Source: Leucobacter edaphi
Lineage (GTDB): Bacteria > Actinomycetota > Actinomycetes > Actinomycetales > Microbacteriaceae
Direction of reading: 5' to 3'
NCBI RefSeq assembly: GCF_016522535.1
Contig: NZ_JAEHOI010000001.1
Coordinates: 62,001 to 126,000 of the forward strand
DNA: 64,000 nucleotides
Of the stretch, positions 60,355 through 64,000 are shown one piece after another. A program made the position numbers and the translations under genes. Under the pieces are notes generated by a model. The model saw only the letters and a program-made list of their open reading frames with translations. It was not told the origin of the DNA and did no database searches. Every line of letters starts with the position of its first letter. Within the stretch, counting starts at the first letter, position 1.

Positions 60355-62001
60355 TCAGCTCCACTCGGGCGAGCCCGCTTCTCCGAAGATATCTTTCGAG
60401 AGCTTGGCGGCTAACTCCGGATTCTCAGTGATTGTAAGGAGGGCCGCTTTCTCGTAGCGTGTGATCGATAAGAACAACAAAGCCCTTGCAACTTGAGCGC
60501 GGAAGCTCGTGTCTCTGACGGGCACCTTTCGAACGAAAGCCTCGTAGTCGTTGTTCTGCTTCGCTTGTTCGAGTTCCTGCAGGATACCTGGGTAGGGCGT
60601 AGTGAGCGTGAGGGTGATCTCATCCTCCCCGACCTCATCGGGCATCTCCGAGAGCAGCTTTCGAGCGACCTCATCCTTGGCGAGTTTCTTCGCCAGTCGC
60701 TGGAGTGTCTGGCTATCGGAGAGCGCGTCGAGTCCAGCCTGCTTCGCGGCTCGCACAAGCCCGGATACTTCTTCACCTTGCGCGTCAGCTTGCTTCTTAG
60801 CAACGGCCTCGATCACGTTCGGGAGATAGTAGAGGTTCTCAACTTCGCTGACCGGAAGCACAAAGATGCCCTTCGCGGCAAGATCTGCACGTTCGGAATC
60901 GGAACGACCGTCGCGATCTACGAGTCCCCTTGAATCCACCCAGTGATGTTCTTCGCTCTTGCTGAGACCCCCTACGCTTCGGATGACAGACTCGCAGCTC
61001 CCAGCAGGAACGACCGTCCATCCGGGAAGTAGCGTGCCGTAGAGCGGGAAGTCCAAACTTCCACTCGTTCCCTCTACGAACAGAATGCGCCGACGGCCAC
61101 CAAGGATTGCTCGTTTTGCTTCGTCAGTGATCGGTGATTCGGGAGAGATCCGTTGCAACGACCAATGGGTTGCGTCGTTGCCCGACCATTTGACGCCGAG
61201 CGCGCTGAGGACTTCTCCAGGCCTCGTGCTAAGGGTCACTGCGAGATCAAGGTCATGGGTGAGAACGATAAACCCGCAGTCTGGCCGAGCTTCGATCAAC
61301 GCTTCGATCAGGGAGGCCGAGATTGACCGGTGCAGATGACGTTCTGGCTCATCGAGCATGATGACTGCGTTCTCATGAGCAGCCAACACCTCCGCAGCTA
61401 AAAGGAGAGCGCTCCTCTCGCCGTCAGACATCTGTGAGATGGGGTAATCAACCCCCAACGTCCGATGCTGCGCGGTGAAGGTTTGCTGGTCTGAGGTCGC
61501 AATGGAGACATTCAGGCCAGCTTGTTTGAGGACCGCGTTCAGTGATTCGAAAAGCCGTTGGCCAACCTCGGTAACTATCTCTTGGCTTGAAACGCCCGCA
61601 TATGCAAGTTCAGCAATCCGATGATCCTCAGCATGTATCCGTCCCATGAGGTCGAACAGCGCAATATCCGCCCGCTGATGATCTACGTGATCTAGGTATC
61701 GCGACTCTAATGATCGATCCCAGTGCTGCATGTTCATTGCCACATTTTCACGATCCGCGGCGCTTATCGATGCGCCTGAGTTCTGAAACCATATCTTTCG
61801 CTGAGCGAGTACGCGCCGGAGCACGCCATCGGGAGTGTTCGACGCGATCCAGGTCGCTAACGCGGACTTTCCGGCACCGTTCGCGCCGACAACCGTGATG
61901 ACTTCTCCGGCTCTTGCGTCGAGGTGGAGAGCGCCGTCATCGGACAGTGGAATGTGCCATGAGGCGAGCGTGGGTGGCTGCTCTTGGGGAGGCTCCTGCA
62001 T
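60355..62001 (-). CDS. ABC-type ATPase fused to a DUF4435/TOPRIM-like domain (candidate defence protein)
   Basis: A 548-residue protein. ATPase part: Walker A GANGAGKS (39-46), signature SQMSDGERSALLLA (about 189-202), Walker B VIMLDEPERHLH (213-224), His switch VLTHD (246-250); the pattern is that of soluble SMC/OLD-like ABC ATPases. C-terminal part: ILFVEGTSGSLDFPLYGTLL, VDSRGLVDRDGRSDSE and VLPVSEVENLYYLPNVIEAV, i.e. an acidic Glu then DxD arrangement like a TOPRIM fold, matching DUF4435. Start uncertain: ATG 62001, with in-frame GTGs up to 62112 possible. OLD-family relatives are nucleases in phage defence; this is inference by architecture. Confidence 0.7.
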   Translation of the reverse strand: MQEPPQEQPPTLASWHIPLSDDGALHLDARAGEVITVVGANGAGKSALATWIASNTPDGVLRRVLAQRKIWFQNSGASISAADRENVAMNMQHWDRSLESRYLDHVDHQRADIALFDLMGRIHAEDHRIAELAYAGVSSQEIVTEVGQRLFESLNAVLKQAGLNVSIATSDQQTFTAQHRTLGVDYPISQMSDGERSALLLAAEVLAAHENAVIMLDEPERHLHRSISASLIEALIEARPDCGFIVLTHDLDLAVTLSTRPGEVLSALGVKWSGNDATHWSLQRISPESPITDEAKRAILGGRRRILFVEGTSGSLDFPLYGTLLPGWTVVPAGSCESVIRSVGGLSKSEEHHWVDSRGLVDRDGRSDSERADLAAKGIFVLPVSEVENLYYLPNVIEAVAKKQADAQGEEVSGLVRAAKQAGLDALSDSQTLQRLAKKLAKDEVARKLLSEMPDEVGEDEITLTLTTPYPGILQELEQAKQNNDYEAFVRKVPVRDTSFRAQVARALLFLSITRYEKAALLTITENPELAAKLSKDIFGEAGSPEWS

Positions 62002-62320
62002 ACCAATCAATCCTACTGGTGGGGCTTGCCTCGGGTAGAAGGGTGGACTCGGCCAGTTCTTCCATGGAAGGCCGGTGAGCCACTCCGAGAGTTTCACAAA
62101 AAAGAAAACCACTCCCGCACTGTTCCGCCGTCTGCTGCGGGCGGCCTCGCCTCCCGCTGCTCCTTGCTCCTACTCCTTTGATTGGTGGTAAGCCAGCAGA
62201 TCATTCTGCTGGGTGAGGCTGCTGAGTGAAGGTGCCAGTCTCTGATGGCAGCTTCCAGCACTCATCGTGCTGTGGCAGATGAACTGACCTCGACAGTTGG
62301 GAAGGCGTCGAGCGCTCAGT

Positions 62321-62338
62321 GGAGTGTGCGCACACTCC
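62321..62338. repeat. Perfect 18-bp palindrome
   Basis: GGAGTGTGC|GCACACTCC, symmetrical about the centre. It shares the core TGTNCGCACA with the inverted repeat at 62377-62400. Probable operator for a dimeric protein. Confidence 0.6.
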
Positions 62339-62376
62339 CGTAGCTCCAACTGGGCGGTGTCGCAGGTGGCTACTCC

Positions 62377-62400
62377 CCAGAGGTGTTCGCACACCTCTGG
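62377..62400. repeat. 10-bp inverted repeat with 4-base spacer
   Basis: CCAGAGGTGT-TCGC-ACACCTCTGG, 38 bp from the 18-bp palindrome. The same core recurs at 59759-59774. Confidence 0.6.
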
Positions 62401-62884
62401 CAGCACCAGTGCCTGCCGGCACTGCTGCAGAAAGGCCGTTGGAAGATTGCAGGCAATGCTTCCAGCACCCCTCCTTCCTTGCAGCGCTGCTGACAGCCGT
62501 AGACCGCGAGAGCGGGCTACCGGGAGTGCCAGGCGGGTGTTCGGTCACGCCTACCGCCAATGTCGCGGCAAGGAGTGGCGCTATTTTTCGCAGGAGCGTG
62601 TTCTAAGGGAACGGGAACTGTCACTGAAGTCGGGATTCGTGTCTTCACAGTGCTGTCGCCGCTCATTTCGATGCTGAGCGGAGTGTTGTAGCTGCCTGTC
62701 TCAGCGCCGATCTACGTTCTAACGATCGATGATGCGCGCTGGTCGAGTTGGTGCCTGAGAACTGATCCTCAGCGTGATGAGGGGTATGGGGGCTGATTCT
62801 TCGACCACGCATCGCTGCCTAGGAGTCGACCTAGCAGTTCTAATAGCAGTACTACATCGCTCGTCTGGCGCTGTGGGGGTCGAC

Positions 62885-63344
62885 TCAGGCCGGAATCTCT
62901 AGATGAAGGAGCGGATGGGGGCGGCCATCGCCGTCGAGTTCGCTCTTGCCTACCTGCACGAAACCTTGACGAAGGTAGAAGCCAAGCGCTCCCGTGTTCT
63001 GTTCGTTGACATCGACCTTGGTCACACCGTGCCGCGCGATGACCTCGTCGAGCAGCGCGGTACCAATCGCCATTGCCACGGGCGAAGCCTGAGACGAAGA
63101 GCATTTCGAGTGACCCCTCGGAGACTCCGGCGAAGCCCACCGGTCCATCATTGGTATCGGCAACAAGTATCGATACGGCCGGAAAATACGCGGAGATCAG
63201 ACTGGCTTCGATGCGCTCGAAATCAGACTCATCGAGAAAGTCATGGGTTGCGCGCACGGCGCTGCGCCAGATTTCTACGAGCTCCGGATACTCTGTCGAG
63301 TCGTTCGATGGGCGGATGAAGAATCGAGGAGACGGATCGTTCAC
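62885..63344 (-). pseudogene. GNAT acetyltransferase with a frameshift
   Basis: The first part (about 63344 to 63080) reads FFIRPSNDSTEYPELVEIWRSAVRATHDFL... GFAGVSEGSLEMLFVSGFARG in one frame; the rest (MAIGTALLDEVIARHGVTKVDVNEQN... LRQGFVQVGKSELDGDGRPHPLLHLEIPA) follows in another. A one-base insertion near 63075 (GGCAATGG where GGAATGG would restore R-G-M-A-I-G) explains it. This splits the acetyl-CoA loop. Reversible sequencing error or genuine decay cannot be told here. Confidence 0.75.
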
Positions 63345-63365
63345 CGATCAATCATCGCATCGCTC

Positions 63366-64000
63366 TCATAAGATCGCGTATCCCTCGACTGGGCCTTCGG
63401 TGTTGGGCCTCCACCCAAGAGCGGGAGCCACATACTCGGCGAACGACTGCAGCACGTGCAGGTTGTATTCGGGGCCGAGCTGGTTCGGGATCGTGAGCAT
63501 GAGGGTGTCGGCGGCCATGACGGCCTCGTCGGCCTTCAGCTGCTCAATCAGGCGATCCGGGGTGTCGGCGTAGGTCTTCCCGAAGGTGGAGCGCATGCCG
63601 TCGATGATCCCGATCTGGTCCATCGATTCGCCGGAGCGCAGCCCGAAGTACGCCTGGTCCTCCTCCGTGATCAGGGGGAACACGCTGCGGCTCACGGAGA
63701 CTCGCGGGCTGCCGGTGTGCCCGGCCTCCTTGTAGGAGGCGCGGAAGGCGTCGATCTGCTTGCGCTGCAGGATGTGCAGCGGCTCGCCGGTGGCCTCGGT
63801 GAGGAGGGTTGAACTCATCAGGTTGAGTCCCTGCTTGCCGACCTGCTCGGCGGAGGCGAGCGACCCGGCGCCCCACCAGATGTGGTCGCGCAGCGTGCTG
63901 GAGCGCGGTTCGATCGCGAGGTATCCGGGAGGCGCCATGTGCGGGTCGGCCTCGGCGAGACCCTCGCCGTCGATTGCCCGCAGGAACAGGTCGAACTTGT
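63366..64000 (-). CDS. LLM-class flavin-dependent oxidoreductase (partial, start beyond window)
   Basis: C-terminal 211 residues of a luciferase-like monooxygenase. Visible: MAPPGYLAIEPRSSTLRDHIWWGAGSLASAEQVGKQGLNLMSST, EATGEPLHILQRKQIDAFRA, RVSVSRSVFPLITEEDQAYFG and the C-terminal NLHVLQSFAEYVAPALGWRPNTEGPVEGYAIL. Uses FMN or F420; substrate unknown. Its last 117 bases (63371-63487) recur as the two detached fragments to the left. The frame is open to base 64000. Confidence 0.85.
   Translation of the reverse strand, partial: KFDLFLRAIDGEGLAEADPHMAPPGYLAIEPRSSTLRDHIWWGAGSLASAEQVGKQGLNLMSSTLLTEATGEPLHILQRKQIDAFRASYKEAGHTGSPRVSVSRSVFPLITEEDQAYFGLRSGESMDQIGIIDGMRSTFGKTYADTPDRLIEQLKADEAVMAADTLMLTIPNQLGPEYNLHVLQSFAEYVAPALGWRPNTEGPVEGYAIL

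Larger units (their letters stand above)
62002..62884. other. Hairpin-rich non-coding stretch of the island
   Basis: About 880 bases with no accepted gene. Several perfect stems: 62193-62200 with 62205-62212, 62377-62386 with 62391-62400, and 62407-62413 with 62418-62424, plus an 18-base perfect palindrome at 62321-62338. The 11-mer GCTTCCAGCAC occurs at 62250 and 62458. It could be a regulatory, oriT-like or structured RNA region; nothing identifies which. Confidence 0.5.

Overview
The window is high-GC actinobacterial DNA. A mycothiol synthase gene (mshD) beside a GlnR-type regulator, mycobacterial-type pst genes, a DUF3073 gene, an LAxTG-type sorting signal and many leaderless starts point to the Microbacteriaceae. 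The small-gene repertoire looks Leucobacter-like, but the genus is inference and nothing here proves it.

Layout. 0-5.5 kb: FmdB, 5-formyl-THF cyclo-ligase, galU with a GNAT gene, a sortase-anchored surface protein and a coiled-coil membrane protein. 5.5-5.9 kb: tRNA-Ala(CGC), with a 21-bp copy of its 3' end 190 bp away. 6-17.5 kb: accessory-style regulation and transport. This holds a Sua5/YrdC protein, three TetR regulators (two with clear palindromes nearby), a CtpE-like P-type ATPase, a TetR-PfpI-epimerase operon, a probable copper cassette (DUF6153 and CueP), a LysE exporter and a PrmC-like protein with an eroded SAM pocket. 17.5-27 kb: tRNA-Lys(UUU), an APC permease, and the pstSCAB phosphate operon with a clear PHO box facing a CapA-like lipoprotein. 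27-32 kb: a tightly overlapping glnR-like - mshD - ppk - NUDIX/phosphatase operon. 32-50 kb: housekeeping genes (ygfZ, gpmA, DUF3073, DUF445, an RND transporter with a very long acidic tail, a DEAD-box helicase, acyl-CoA oxidase, prolyl aminopeptidase, a zinc metallopeptidase, an alkyltransferase-like protein, a VIT transporter). 50-56.6 kb: an ABC-F protein behind a leader that may act as an attenuator, an alpha/beta-hydrolase-TPR fusion, and small proteins.

56.6-63.5 kb is the most unusual part. The 3' end of an LLM flavin-dependent oxidoreductase gene occurs three times in the same orientation: as the end of the long gene entering from the right edge (63,366-64,000) and as two detached fragments (56,681-56,797 and 57,234-57,350). 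Between the last fragment and the gene lies about 6 kb of visibly lower-GC DNA. It carries a serine recombinase pseudogene that has lost its start and its nucleophilic serine, two small proteins, a DUF6338 membrane protein, an ABC-type ATPase fused to a DUF4435/TOPRIM-like domain (candidate defence effector), related palindromes, a hairpin-rich non-coding stretch and a frameshifted GNAT gene. I read it as a decayed genomic island inserted at the 3' end of the LLM gene.

Two further oddities are a perfect palindrome with 25 G followed by 24 C downstream of gpmA (possibly a sequencing artefact), and about a dozen genes whose -10 box sits 6-7 bp before the start codon, implying leaderless mRNAs.
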